Below, one piece after another: positions 22,042-30,858 of a stretch of 64,000 nt of DNA. The stretch lies in contig CAPFSK010000001.1 in the NCBI GenBank assembly GCA_948614045.1, forward strand, positions 239,132-303,131, in the 5' to 3' direction. The DNA is from an uncultured Candidatus Saccharibacteria bacterium (lineage in GTDB: Bacteria; Patescibacteriota; Saccharimonadia; Saccharimonadales; Saccharimonadaceae). Within the stretch, counting starts at the first letter, position 1, and each line of letters opens with the position of its first letter. A program made the position numbers and the translations under genes. The notes beneath the pieces are model-generated. The model worked only from the letters and a program-made list of their open reading frames with translations, searched no databases and was not told the origin of the DNA.

Positions 22042-23268
22042 TTATGCGCTCGGCTCGGAATTAGATGTTTCGTCAGCTTCAGGATTTTGCAATTTGGCTG
22101 GCTTGGGTTGCTCGGACAGAGCGGCCGCGACGAGCTTTTTAATGCCTTTTTGGAAATTTTGCGCCTTAAAAACTTGAGCAGTCTGCTTAATAACAGAGCG
22201 TTTAAATTTCTGCGTCTCGAAATCCTTAATAGCAGCGACTAGCGAATCAACGGTCTGCTCGTCGAAAAGCACGCCGTTCTTCCCTGGCTGAACGATGTCA
22301 CGACTACCACCCTCAGCATAGGCGATTACTGGACATCCAGCGGCCAAAGCCTCGACGGCAGCAATACCAAAAGGTTCCATACTGGGGAAAATATAAGCAC
22401 TAGCGTATTCGAGGTAGGCGGAGAGTTCGGTAGCGTTGATCCAAGGGATAAATTGAATATAGGGCGAATCCTTGGCGAGCTTGATAAGATTGGCATGTTC
22501 AGCGCCATCGCCAATCACGAGTAGAGGTTTTTTAAGCTTCATGCAGGCTTTAATCGCGAGATCAACACGTTTCCAGGGGGCTTGGCGGCAAGAAATCACA
22601 TAGTAACCTGTGGAAAAGTCTGTGGATAACTTCGGGCGGCGATGAGCCTGGGAGAATTTCCCGACTTCGACTGGCGGAGCGACGACTTCGGCGACACGGT
22701 GATAATAATGCTCAATCTGTTCAGCGGCGTAGCTCGAAATCGTAACAAACTGGTCTGGGCGGCGAGCGGCACGGAAATCAGCCTTGCGTAAAGGTTTCAC
22801 AAGGAGTTTAATCCCAAGGCGGGCGAGCGGATCGAGGAGGCCAAAGCCAGGGTGTTCGAGATACTTATCATACATTTGCCAATAATACTGAGTCGGAACA
22901 TGACAATAACAGAGGTGGAATGCGGTTGAACTTGTACGCGCTGTACAAGTTCGCTGTCGGCGTGGCTTTTTACGGGTTTTAATACTCTTGGCTTCGGCGC
23001 CGGTAACGGAAATTACGAGATCGTAGCTCGAAAGGTCAAGGTGCGAGAAATAAAGTTGGCGCAGAGGGCCGAGGAATTTGCGCAGGCTGGCGGGAAAGAT
23101 GTTGAGCCAGCCAGTTTTGACCGTAGCGTCATTAAACCAGTTAATTCCCTTCTTACGGTACTGCGAGGTGTAAATCGGAGCGCTCGGATACATACGATGG
23201 AGCTCAAGCAAAACTTTTTCAGCGCCGCCAGGCGTGGTCAACCAATCACAAACGAGAGCAACTTTCAT
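22042..23268 (-). CDS. Glycosyltransferase family 4
   Basis: This 408-residue protein is a GT-B glycosyltransferase. It starts MKVALVCDWLTTPGGAEKVLLELHRMYP, has HLCYCHVPTQYYWQMYD near residue 115, and a C-terminal nucleotide-sugar-binding half with KRVDLAIKACMKLKKPLLVIGDG, FIPWINATELSAYLEYASAYIFPSMEPFGIAAVEALAAGCPVIAY including the E-x7-E motif. Mannosyl- or rhamnosyltransferases of this type build surface glycans. Two oddities: a short extra segment encoded by a perfect inverted repeat (22928-22952) and two DnaA-box-like sites (22609-22629). Two bases separate it from the next gene. Confidence 0.88.
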   Translation of the reverse strand: MKVALVCDWLTTPGGAEKVLLELHRMYPSAPIYTSQYRKKGINWFNDATVKTGWLNIFPASLRKFLGPLRQLYFSHLDLSSYDLVISVTGAEAKSIKTRKKPRRQRTCTARTSSTAFHLCYCHVPTQYYWQMYDKYLEHPGFGLLDPLARLGIKLLVKPLRKADFRAARRPDQFVTISSYAAEQIEHYYHRVAEVVAPPVEVGKFSQAHRRPKLSTDFSTGYYVISCRQAPWKRVDLAIKACMKLKKPLLVIGDGAEHANLIKLAKDSPYIQFIPWINATELSAYLEYASAYIFPSMEPFGIAAVEALAAGCPVIAYAEGGSRDIVQPGKNGVLFDEQTVDSLVAAIKDFETQKFKRSVIKQTAQVFKAQNFQKGIKKLVAAALSEQPKPAKLQNPEADETSNSEPSA

Positions 23269-23270
23269 AG

Positions 23271-24695
23271 CTATTTTGCTCCTTTTCTAAACAAAACAGC
23301 GCCAATAGTGCGAAGCATAATGCGAAAATCGAGAGCGAGCGACCAATTTTGGATATAGTAGATATCGAGAGCGCGACGTTCTTCGAAACTGATATCGCGG
23401 CGACCAGAGACCTGGGCGAGACCAGTAAGGCCAGATTTGACCGAGAGAAGCATAGAGCGATCGCCGTAATGACGCAACTCGCCGGGGACAAGGGCGCGCG
23501 GACCGACGAAAGAAATGTCGCCTTTAAGTACATTAAAAAGCTGAGGCAGCTCATCGAGAGAGCTAGAGCGGAGAAAATGACCGAGTTTCGTAATCCGGGG
23601 GTCGTCTGCAATCATGTCGCCATTCGCACGGTATTTTTTAATCAGCTGAGGTTTACCCATTTTCTCGAAAGCGGCTTCGGGTGTCATGCCGGAATATTCG
23701 GGCTTCATCGAGCGGAATTTGTAAATCTTCACGCGACGATTATAGCGCGAGAGGCGAGTGTCAGCGTAGATCGCAGGGGCTTTTGGATCGGAGGCTTTCT
23801 CGAGGATCCAGATGATGAGCATCGGGATAGCAGCGATAATGAGCGCGATTAGACTGAGTATAATATCGCAAGCGCGTTTCGCGGCACGGGCAGAGCCGGC
23901 AAGCGGTGTGACTTGAACGAGAATCGCGGGAGTGTCGCCAACCAATTCAAGTTCCCCCATCTGAGCGGTCAACATGGCGCTAGAAGGCACAAAATAATAG
24001 AGAAGGTGGCGGTTAACTGCTTGGCGGTAGACATATTCCGTATTACGATCGTCGGTCTGGAAAATCACGTCGGGTTTGGCACGTTTCAAAGCCTCTTTGA
24101 GCGAAGAATATTGCTTGCGACGGAGGTCTCTAGGGATATATTTCGCTGAAGCAACAACTCCAGCAAGCGTAAAGCCGGACTCAGGAAAAGCAGCGATATA
24201 ATTTGCGAGATATTCGGTGTTTTTCGTACTACCAATGATGACGGCGCGAAGAGTAGCACGGCGGGACTTAAGGGTAAGATTGCGAATCAAGCGAACGAGG
24301 CCGCGGAAGATAACTAGGAAAATGAAGCAAGAAAAAACGGCGTAAAATGCCATCGTGCGGACCGGGAAAATGTCAATTTGGAAAAAGAAGTCATAGCTGA
24401 TAATTGTCATCATACCGACGACCGAGGCGAGAAAGAGGCGGCAAATTTCGGACCACCGATTCCTTTTCATAAAAATCGACTTACGGTAGAGACCGAAAGC
24501 CGCAATGACAATGATATATAGAGGGAGAAGCCAAAGCATCGAAACGGCGAATTCAAGAGGTTCGGATTCAAAGTAAAATGGACGCTGATCGAGGTGGGTG
24601 CGGACGAGATAGGCGACTAGAAAAGATAGAAGGACAGCAAAAGCATCACCCAGAACCAGAAAAACATGGAAAATAAGGCCAAAATCCTTTTTCAT
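23271..24695 (-). CDS. Polyprenyl-phosphate sugar-1-phosphate transferase
   Basis: This 474-residue protein has four N-terminal membrane segments, a central Rossmann-like region (RAVIIGSTKNTEYLANYIA) and the C-terminal catalytic domain RACDIILSLIALIIAAIPMLI, RVKIYKFRSMKPE, HFLRSSSLDELPQLFNVLKGDISFVGPRALV and SVKSGLTGLAQVSGRRDISFEER. This is the WbaP/CpsE-type enzyme that starts glycan assembly by loading the first sugar phosphate onto undecaprenyl phosphate. The start at 24695 is chosen because MKKDFGL is family-like and TATAAT ends six bases upstream (leaderless). It is divergent from galE. Confidence 0.9.
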   Translation of the reverse strand: MKKDFGLIFHVFLVLGDAFAVLLSFLVAYLVRTHLDQRPFYFESEPLEFAVSMLWLLPLYIIVIAAFGLYRKSIFMKRNRWSEICRLFLASVVGMMTIISYDFFFQIDIFPVRTMAFYAVFSCFIFLVIFRGLVRLIRNLTLKSRRATLRAVIIGSTKNTEYLANYIAAFPESGFTLAGVVASAKYIPRDLRRKQYSSLKEALKRAKPDVIFQTDDRNTEYVYRQAVNRHLLYYFVPSSAMLTAQMGELELVGDTPAILVQVTPLAGSARAAKRACDIILSLIALIIAAIPMLIIWILEKASDPKAPAIYADTRLSRYNRRVKIYKFRSMKPEYSGMTPEAAFEKMGKPQLIKKYRANGDMIADDPRITKLGHFLRSSSLDELPQLFNVLKGDISFVGPRALVPGELRHYGDRSMLLSVKSGLTGLAQVSGRRDISFEERRALDIYYIQNWSLALDFRIMLRTIGAVLFRKGAK

Positions 24696-24747
24696 AGACC
24701 TATTATAACAGATATGATAGAATATAACTAATAACTGCGGAGGACGT

Positions 24748-25761
24748 ATGGCAAAAGGTAAAATTCTAATTACGGGCGGCACTGGGTATATCGGGTCACA
24801 TACGGCAGTGGAGCTGATTCGGGCAGGATATGAAGTAGAGATTTTGGATAATTTGGCGAACAGCAAAGAGTCAGTATTGGATAAAATCGCGGAAATTACT
24901 GGGGTGAAACCGAAATTCTATAAGGTAGATATGACGGATTTGACGGCTCTGGAGAAGGTGTTGGGAAAAGGTGACTTCCAAGCGGTAATACACTTTGCGG
25001 GGCTAAAAGCAGTGGCAGAAAGCATTGAGCAGCCGCTCAGGTACTACGCAGTGAACCTTGGAAGTACGATTAATCTTTTGAAGTGTATGCTGAAATATGA
25101 CGTAAGTAAGTTGATCTTTTCGTCGTCAGCGACAGTGTATGGTGGCCAGAAGGCTCCGCTGGACGAGACTTCGCCTACCGGAGTAGGGATTTCTAACCCA
25201 TACGGGCGCACGAAATTTATGATTGAGGAGATAATCAAAGATGTTTACGTAGCGAATCCCGGTTTCTCGGCAACGATCTTGCGATATTTTAACCCGATCG
25301 GGGCACACCCGTCGGGGTTGATTGGTGAAGACCCGAATGGGCGGCCAAATAATTTAATGCCAATTATTATGAAGGTGGCGACTGGAGAGATTCCAGAACT
25401 ATCGATCTACGGGAATGATTATGATACGGTCGATGGAACTTGCGTACGGGATTATATTCATGTCGTCGACCTTGCAAAGGGGCATGTGGCGGCGCTTGAG
25501 GCGATGAATGACGAAAGGCGATTACAAGTATATAATCTTGGTTCCGGCAGAGGAGTTTCGGTAATGGAGATGGTGAAAGCGTTTTCTAAGGCATCAGGAA
25601 AAGCGTTGCCACACAAGGTCGTTGAGCGTCGCGCGGGGGATCTAGCAGAGGTATATGCGAATCCTTCGCGGGCGGAGCGAGAGTTGGAATGGAAGACAGA
25701 GCTCAATATCGATGATGCAATGCGAGATACGCTGCGGTTCTTGGAGAAGAGGAATGACTAA
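24748..25761 (+). CDS. galE: UDP-glucose 4-epimerase
   Basis: This 337-residue short-chain dehydrogenase-type epimerase begins with the NAD-binding TGGTGYIGSHTAVEL. It has the catalytic SSSATVYG and Y-x3-K motif (YGRTKF) and GalE features RYFNPIGAHPSGLIGEDP and GNDYDTVDGTCVRDYIHV. It interconverts UDP-glucose and UDP-galactose to supply glycan synthesis. GGAGG lies four bases before the ATG. It is one of two plus-strand genes in the glycan locus, and its end overlaps the following GT2 by eight bases. Confidence 0.95.
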   Translation: MAKGKILITGGTGYIGSHTAVELIRAGYEVEILDNLANSKESVLDKIAEITGVKPKFYKVDMTDLTALEKVLGKGDFQAVIHFAGLKAVAESIEQPLRYYAVNLGSTINLLKCMLKYDVSKLIFSSSATVYGGQKAPLDETSPTGVGISNPYGRTKFMIEEIIKDVYVANPGFSATILRYFNPIGAHPSGLIGEDPNGRPNNLMPIIMKVATGEIPELSIYGNDYDTVDGTCVRDYIHVVDLAKGHVAALEAMNDERRLQVYNLGSGRGVSVMEMVKAFSKASGKALPHKVVERRAGDLAEVYANPSRAERELEWKTELNIDDAMRDTLRFLEKRND

Positions 25762-26635
25762 AACTGGTCGCAATATGACTGATAGACCGCTGGTATCGGT
25801 GATTATACCGGTTTGGAACACGGGGAAGTCCGTTAAAGCATTAATCGAGAGTTTGTTTCAGCAGAGTTATCGGAACTTAGAGATTATTGCAGTTGATGAT
25901 GGGTCGACCGATGATTCCCTACGAATATTACAGGATTTGGCGAAAACTGATAAACGATTAAAAGTAATTCATCAGGAGAATGGTGGTGCTGGGGCAGCAA
26001 GAAATCGTGGGTTAAAGAATGCAACGGGCGGGTATTTAGCTTTTGTTGATTCTGATGATGAGGTAAAGGAAAATTATATCGGAGCATTGGTCGAGGCACT
26101 AGAGCAAAATCCGAAAGCGACGCTCGCTCTGGCTGGTAAGATGTATAATAAAATTCATGAAGGCAAGTCGGTCGAGGCATTTACGGAGACACGGCGCTCT
26201 CGGCGAAAGAATGAACGATTGTCGGAATACGTGATTTACTTGATGATTCTGGATGGACGAATGTATAGTATGACAAGTAAAATGTTCCGAGCAGATATTG
26301 TCCGAAAACATAAGATACGGGTTGACGAAGGGCGGGATTTTGCGGAGGATACGAAATTTACGATTGATTATCTTGCGGCGCAAGACGGCGAGATCGTGTT
26401 CATTCCAGAAGCATTGTATGTGTATAATTTTGGAACTGAGACGAGCTTGGTGCAGAAATCGTCGCTCGTGTGGGAAAATTGGGATCAGAGTTACCGAGAG
26501 CTGGAAGCGTGGGCGCGAAGTGAGAATGAAGGGAGGCTGAGCGCGAGGGCACGCATGCTGCTAAAGCTAGTGAGGCTAAGATGGCATGTCTCACATTACA
26601 AGGCAAAGAGGCGGGCACGAAGAGTAGCGCACTAG
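25754..26635 (+). CDS. Glycosyltransferase family 2
   Basis: This ~293-residue GT-A enzyme has LVSVIIPVWNTGKSVKALIESLFQQSYRNLEIIAVDDGSTDDSLRIL, GGAGAARNRGLKNATGGYLAFVDSDDEV with the metal-binding D-x-D, and a helical C-terminus rich in Arg. The start at 25754 overlaps the galE end (ATGACTAA) and follows AGAGG; an ATG seven codons further is also possible. The acceptor is unknown. It is coupled with galE, so it may use UDP-galactose (inference). Confidence 0.87.
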   Translation: MTKTGRNMTDRPLVSVIIPVWNTGKSVKALIESLFQQSYRNLEIIAVDDGSTDDSLRILQDLAKTDKRLKVIHQENGGAGAARNRGLKNATGGYLAFVDSDDEVKENYIGALVEALEQNPKATLALAGKMYNKIHEGKSVEAFTETRRSRRKNERLSEYVIYLMILDGRMYSMTSKMFRADIVRKHKIRVDEGRDFAEDTKFTIDYLAAQDGEIVFIPEALYVYNFGTETSLVQKSSLVWENWDQSYRELEAWARSENEGRLSARARMLLKLVRLRWHVSHYKAKRRARRVAH

Positions 26636-26642
26636 TATAGTG

Positions 26643-26671
26643 GGCTTAGTACTGCGTCGTGGCACTAAGCC
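26643..26671. terminator. Hairpin between convergent GT2 and ABC ATPase genes
   Basis: GGCTTAGT (26643-26650) pairs with ACTAAGCC (26664-26671). It lacks a long T-run but sits exactly in the 46-base convergent gap. Confidence 0.5.
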
Positions 26672-26681
26672 AATCTCTGCA

Positions 26682-27464
26682 TTAGCTCCAAAGATTAGTA
26701 TAGGCCTTGGCGACTTTTTCAGGACTACCCTCGCAGACAATTTTGCCGTTTTCGATCATGATGGCGCGGTCGCAGAATTTCTTGACATTATCCATGGAGT
26801 GCGTCACCAAGATTACGGTCTGCTTACCATGCAACGATTCGAAATAATCATTACATTTTTTCTGGAACTCAGCATCGCCAACTGCAAGCACTTCGTCAAG
26901 AATAAGAATATCACCCTTAGCACGAATCGCAATCGAGAAAGCGAGACGCACCTGCATACCAGAAGAATAGTTTTTGAGTTTCTGATCCATGAAATCGCCA
27001 AGTTCAGCGAACTTAACAATGTCGTCATACATGGCGTCGATTTCGGAATTACTAAAGCCAAGAATTGCGCCATTTAGATAAACGTTCTCGCGGCCAGAGA
27101 GCTCCACGTTAAAGCCAACACCAAGCTCAATAAACGGGACCAAGCTACCATTAATAATAATCTCACCGGCGCTTGGGTAGTAAATCCCGGCAAGTAGCTT
27201 TAGTAGCGTCGACTTACCAGAGCCATTACGCCCTACAATGCCAACAAATTCACCTTTCTTGATCTCAAGATTAATATCGTCGAGAACCTGCTGGTCTTTA
27301 TACCCCCTGATACCGCGCAGCCGATTAAATAAAGCCTGCTTCAGACCCCAAGCGCGCTCAGTCGGAAGACGAAAGCTCTTCGAAAGCCCGTGGACACTAA
27401 TCGCCACGTCGTTATTTTGATCATGCGCTTCGATACGCGTACCAATTGTGCGTTTGTTTGACAT
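26682..27464 (-). CDS. Polysaccharide ABC exporter ATPase (Wzt-like)
   Basis: This 260-residue ATPase has Walker A GIVGRNGSGKSTLLKLLAG, the signature YSSGMQVRLAFSIA and Walker B DILILDEVLAVGDAEF. The N-terminal RAWGLKQALFNRLRG is typical of Wzt/TagH ATPases that export polysaccharides or teichoic acids. The extra C-terminal carbohydrate-binding domain of some Wzt proteins is absent. It overlaps the permease gene (TAATG) and completes the transporter. Confidence 0.9.
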   Translation of the reverse strand: MSNKRTIGTRIEAHDQNNDVAISVHGLSKSFRLPTERAWGLKQALFNRLRGIRGYKDQQVLDDINLEIKKGEFVGIVGRNGSGKSTLLKLLAGIYYPSAGEIIINGSLVPFIELGVGFNVELSGRENVYLNGAILGFSNSEIDAMYDDIVKFAELGDFMDQKLKNYSSGMQVRLAFSIAIRAKGDILILDEVLAVGDAEFQKKCNDYFESLHGKQTVILVTHSMDNVKKFCDRAIMIENGKIVCEGSPEKVAKAYTNLWS

Positions 27465-28273
27465 TAGATTTCCTCCGCAAAGAAACGTGAACGTTTTCGA
27501 AATGTCAGGGCACCAACGACAAAGATGAATAGTACCAGACCAATTGCAAATAGTTCGGCCCAGCCGCCAACGAAGTTGACCGTAGTCGTCGCTTCACTAG
27601 TAATTAGGCTCCAGCGGACATCTTGTATTACTTGGGCAATTGGGTTGAGTAGAATGATCTTAGCGGCGAAAGTGCTAGTCTCGACCACCATAGAAACGGG
27701 ATAAATAATCGGGATGGCATAGAAAAGAGCTTGAATAATGACATCCCAAATAGAGCCGATATCGCGGTATTTGACATTAATTGAACCAAGCAAGAAAGCA
27801 ATACCAAGAGCTAGCAAATATAGCTCAAATACCAAAGGCAGGACCAATAACCAACTCCAGCTTGGAGTAACGCCATTAATAAGAGCGAAGATAGCTACGA
27901 CGACAAGATTAATGAGGAGATTAATAACGGCAGTCAGAGTCGTTGAAACCGTCACGATATATTTCGGGAAACTAATCTTACGAATCAAGTCGCCACGACC
28001 AATCATAGCCTGAATCCCCTGTTGGCTACACTCCGTAAAAAAACTCCAAAGTACAGTACCGGTCAAGAGATATACTGGGTAGTGCGGAATATCATTACCT
28101 ATGCGTAACAGTTTAGCAAAAACAATATAAAGGATAGCGAACATCAAAAGCGGGCGCAATAAGGCCCACAAATAACCCAATACTGACCCTTGATAACGTA
28201 GCTTAAAATCGGTCTTCGTCAGTTCTCCCAACAATACCAGATTGCGTTTGTTCCAAACTTGAGGTATTTTCAT
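27464..28273 (-). CDS. Polysaccharide ABC exporter permease (Wzm-like)
   Basis: This 269-residue ABC-2 permease has six membrane segments and the family opening LVLLGELTKTDFKLRYQGSVLGYLWALLRPLLMFAILY. It ends FVVGALTFRKRSRFFAEEI. It forms the channel moving lipid-linked glycan across the membrane with the ATPase encoded next. TGCTATAAT ends seven bases before the ATG, so transcription probably starts here, leaderless, giving a short permease-ATPase operon. Confidence 0.9.
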   Translation of the reverse strand: MKIPQVWNKRNLVLLGELTKTDFKLRYQGSVLGYLWALLRPLLMFAILYIVFAKLLRIGNDIPHYPVYLLTGTVLWSFFTECSQQGIQAMIGRGDLIRKISFPKYIVTVSTTLTAVINLLINLVVVAIFALINGVTPSWSWLLVLPLVFELYLLALGIAFLLGSINVKYRDIGSIWDVIIQALFYAIPIIYPVSMVVETSTFAAKIILLNPIAQVIQDVRWSLITSEATTTVNFVGGWAELFAIGLVLFIFVVGALTFRKRSRFFAEEI

Positions 28274-28309
28274 ACGTTATATTATAGCACGAATGGCCTC
28301 TATTTTAAT

Positions 28310-29248
28310 CTAATGATGATAGATTCGATAAAACATCTTCGGAAAATACCGAAGAATCAGGGAGCGCGGCAAAGCCTTGATGCTAGCAGGGCGGATATAT
28401 TTCAGGAGACCAGCACGCTTGGAGTCTTGGTAAATCTGCAGGAAATCAATAAATTCAAGCTCAGTAGCGCCAGTGAGAAATGAGACGACAAGATAGTGTA
28501 AAATTGTCTCAGTATGAGGGATGGCGGCAATTTCAGGCAAAATCTCATGAAATTGAAGCATAATATCATGCATGCGACGCGCGACTTTCGTCTGGTCATG
28601 CATAATGCTGCCGGCGCGCTGGCGATAATCATAGCAAATATCAGGAATCGACTTGACGCTTGCGGCCTTAGCGATAATAAGCGGCGTAAGGCCAAGATCC
28701 TCAGCAAGGCAGCCCTCGGCATAGTGAAAATGATTTTCCCTGAAAAACGCCGTACGGTAAGCATAAAGCCAGGCGTTTTCGGTGTAATGATAACGCGCCA
28801 ATTTATTGAAAGCTTCTGTACCCGGAATAGTTGCAAAACCAACCTCTTCGTAGCGCACTATCCTGCCGTCGTCGAAGACTTCTTGCGCCTGATAGCGCAA
28901 GGCATCAAGGTTTGGCTCAAGACCAGCCTTAATTGCCGCGAGCGCGCCAGGTTCTAGATAATCGTCACTATCAAGGAAAACTAAATATCTCCCATTCGCC
29001 TTCGCGACACCAGCATTACGGGCGGCAGAGAGGCCGGCGTTAGTCTGGTGGATAATCTTAATATTTGGTTTTTCGTCATATTGATCGCAAATTTTGCCGG
29101 AGTTATCAGTCGAACCGTCGTCCACTAGAATTAGTTCAAAATCTGACAGGTTTTGCGTGAGGACGCTGTCGATACACTGCGGAAGATATTCGGCGACGTT
29201 ATAAACTGGAATAATGACCGAAAAAAGGGGTTTATTCTCTAGTGGCAC
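28310..29248 (-). CDS. Glycosyltransferase family 2
   Basis: This 312-residue GT-A enzyme (LFSVIIPVYNVAEYLPQCIDSVLTQ, ELILVDDGSTDNSG, GLSAARNAGVAKANGRYLVFLDSDDYLEPGAL) resembles capsule glycosyltransferases such as EpsJ/WfgS types. It starts at GTG with AGGAGGTG seven bases upstream. It overlaps the upstream flippase gene by 17 bases, so the two are coupled. The C-terminus is helical and basic. The substrate cannot be assigned. Confidence 0.88.
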   Translation of the reverse strand: MPLENKPLFSVIIPVYNVAEYLPQCIDSVLTQNLSDFELILVDDGSTDNSGKICDQYDEKPNIKIIHQTNAGLSAARNAGVAKANGRYLVFLDSDDYLEPGALAAIKAGLEPNLDALRYQAQEVFDDGRIVRYEEVGFATIPGTEAFNKLARYHYTENAWLYAYRTAFFRENHFHYAEGCLAEDLGLTPLIIAKAASVKSIPDICYDYRQRAGSIMHDQTKVARRMHDIMLQFHEILPEIAAIPHTETILHYLVVSFLTGATELEFIDFLQIYQDSKRAGLLKYIRPASIKALPRSLILRYFPKMFYRIYHH

Positions 29249-30524
29249 GTTGCACCTCCTGCTCGTGGTTAGATTTCAACTGATATAAGCGATAGAAGAA
29301 GACTCCCGCATACATACAAAAGAGCAACATCATCGAGAACATATAGCTCAGACAAGCACCAAGTACACCGCTTGCCGTAACTAAGATTTGCGACAAGGCA
29401 AATGCGGCGAGAGACGCAGCGCAGTAAATCCAGAATTGATCACTGGTGCGGCGCATAGTGACGAGAGCGGCAGAGATAATTGACACTAGAGCATTGAATA
29501 GCCCGCCAATAATAATCATAATCAAACTCAAAAGATTACCGTCCAACTCAATTGCATAAAGCAATTCAAGAACTGGAATTCCGAGTAACCAAGCTGCCAA
29601 AACACAGACCATACCGATGCCAAAAATCGCTAGGCAGAGCCTCAAGACTAGGCCCTGAAATTTAGCTGCATCAGATGCAAAGAACTTCTTAAAACTAGTT
29701 AGAAAGGGCTGAATAAGATACTGCCCGATGAGAGCAATTACCGATGCTGGCATAGCAATAATACCATAAATTGTTTGTGCACTGTCACTGGTGACTGAAT
29801 CAAGGGCGTAGCGTGCAGCATTGACAATATAAAAGTTGAGGAACGTAAAACCGAATGTAAAGAAGCCGATACGGAGCAAATACCAGACCCTTTCGCCACG
29901 AAGCCCTTCGAGACGAAACCCAGTCTTGAACACCCTAGGAAAATCATAAAAAATCATAATTAAAAGATTTGCAATAATCACCATGGCACACGATAAGGTA
30001 ATATTCCTAGTGAAATAGTCAATAATAAAAAAACCGACTAGGCCACCTACGGATTTCATAAGCATTGAACGGCCAACTTGATAAAGTCTATCTTTTTTCT
30101 GGATAACGGCATAAGCGTATTCTGCCATGGCCTCAATTATGCGAGCGACCGTCAAAAACATAATAATGATAAATTTCTCACCGTTATATCTACGCATCAG
30201 ACAAAAGACAAGCCCAGCGATGAACATGACAGCACAAGTCAGAATCTTTAAGTAAAAGTAATCCGAATCACTAGTTTTTTTGTTTTTATCGGTTACTTGA
30301 AAAGTACGACCGCTATATGTGCCAATAACAAGGAGAATAGCAGCAGTGGAAAAGGCAAAGGAAAAAATACCAGCATCATCGATACCGTTCAATCGAGTAG
30401 CAATCATCATGTAGAACAAGGAGACGAATGCCGATGCGGTAGAGCCAATAGTATTCCAAATGAAGTTTTTACGTAAATTTACGGAGTCGAGGCTGGATTT
30501 GGGGTTATTTTTTTCGTTTGACAT
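29232..30524 (-). CDS. Polysaccharide flippase (Wzx/MOP family)
   Basis: This ~430-residue protein has about twelve to fourteen membrane segments. It starts NLRKNFIWNTIGSTASAFVSLFYMMIATRLNG and contains AGIFSFAFSTAAILLVIGTYSGRTFQV, as in Wzx-type lipid-linked oligosaccharide flippases. The frame could begin at a TTG (30530), but the ATG two codons later is preferred. It overlaps the DUF2304 gene by 20 bases. It offers a second export route besides the ABC exporter. Confidence 0.85.
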   Translation of the reverse strand: MSNEKNNPKSSLDSVNLRKNFIWNTIGSTASAFVSLFYMMIATRLNGIDDAGIFSFAFSTAAILLVIGTYSGRTFQVTDKNKKTSDSDYFYLKILTCAVMFIAGLVFCLMRRYNGEKFIIIMFLTVARIIEAMAEYAYAVIQKKDRLYQVGRSMLMKSVGGLVGFFIIDYFTRNITLSCAMVIIANLLIMIFYDFPRVFKTGFRLEGLRGERVWYLLRIGFFTFGFTFLNFYIVNAARYALDSVTSDSAQTIYGIIAMPASVIALIGQYLIQPFLTSFKKFFASDAAKFQGLVLRLCLAIFGIGMVCVLAAWLLGIPVLELLYAIELDGNLLSLIMIIIGGLFNALVSIISAALVTMRRTSDQFWIYCAASLAAFALSQILVTASGVLGACLSYMFSMMLLFCMYAGVFFYRLYQLKSNHEQEVQRATRE

Positions 30525-30858
30525 CCTCAAGTTCCTTTTTTAATAAGGCGACTTCTTGAGAAACGAGGTTAACGCGTCGACGCTGACTGGCGATCATGAC
30601 AGTAAGGGCGATATTGAGAAAGATTAACACTACGAGAATCACACCAATTACAAGATCGGACATAATATTAAACCCGATAAGTCGACCAATCGCGCCGAAA
30701 GCGTCTGGAATTACCCCGACCAACAAAATTAAAATTGCAAAAAAGTACCAAAGCAAGGAATACTTGATAGGAATTTTACCCTTAGCGACCAGAACACTGG
30801 CCGATGCGATCAGAATGACAGAAAAGATAATTAGGGCAATTGTTAGCGGCAATGACAT
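30505..30858 (-). CDS. DUF2304 membrane protein
   Basis: This 117-residue protein has three membrane segments. The middle loop KGKIPIKYSLLWYFFAILILLVGVIPDAFG is diagnostic of DUF2304, and a coiled-coil tail (VNLVSQEVALLKKELEDVKRKK) follows. Family members sit next to dolichyl-phosphate-mannose-synthase-like GT2 genes, as here, and probably assist polyprenyl-linked sugar synthesis; no activity is proven. It starts one base from the end of that GT2. Confidence 0.85.
   Translation of the reverse strand: MSLPLTIALIIFSVILIASASVLVAKGKIPIKYSLLWYFFAILILLVGVIPDAFGAIGRLIGFNIMSDLVIGVILVVLIFLNIALTVMIASQRRRVNLVSQEVALLKKELEDVKRKK

Noticed and set aside
24696..24866. 57-residue N-terminal extension of the sugar-phosphate transferase
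   Set aside because: The extra codons run into galE on the other strand, and the promoter with a leaderless ATG at 24695 supports the shorter protein.
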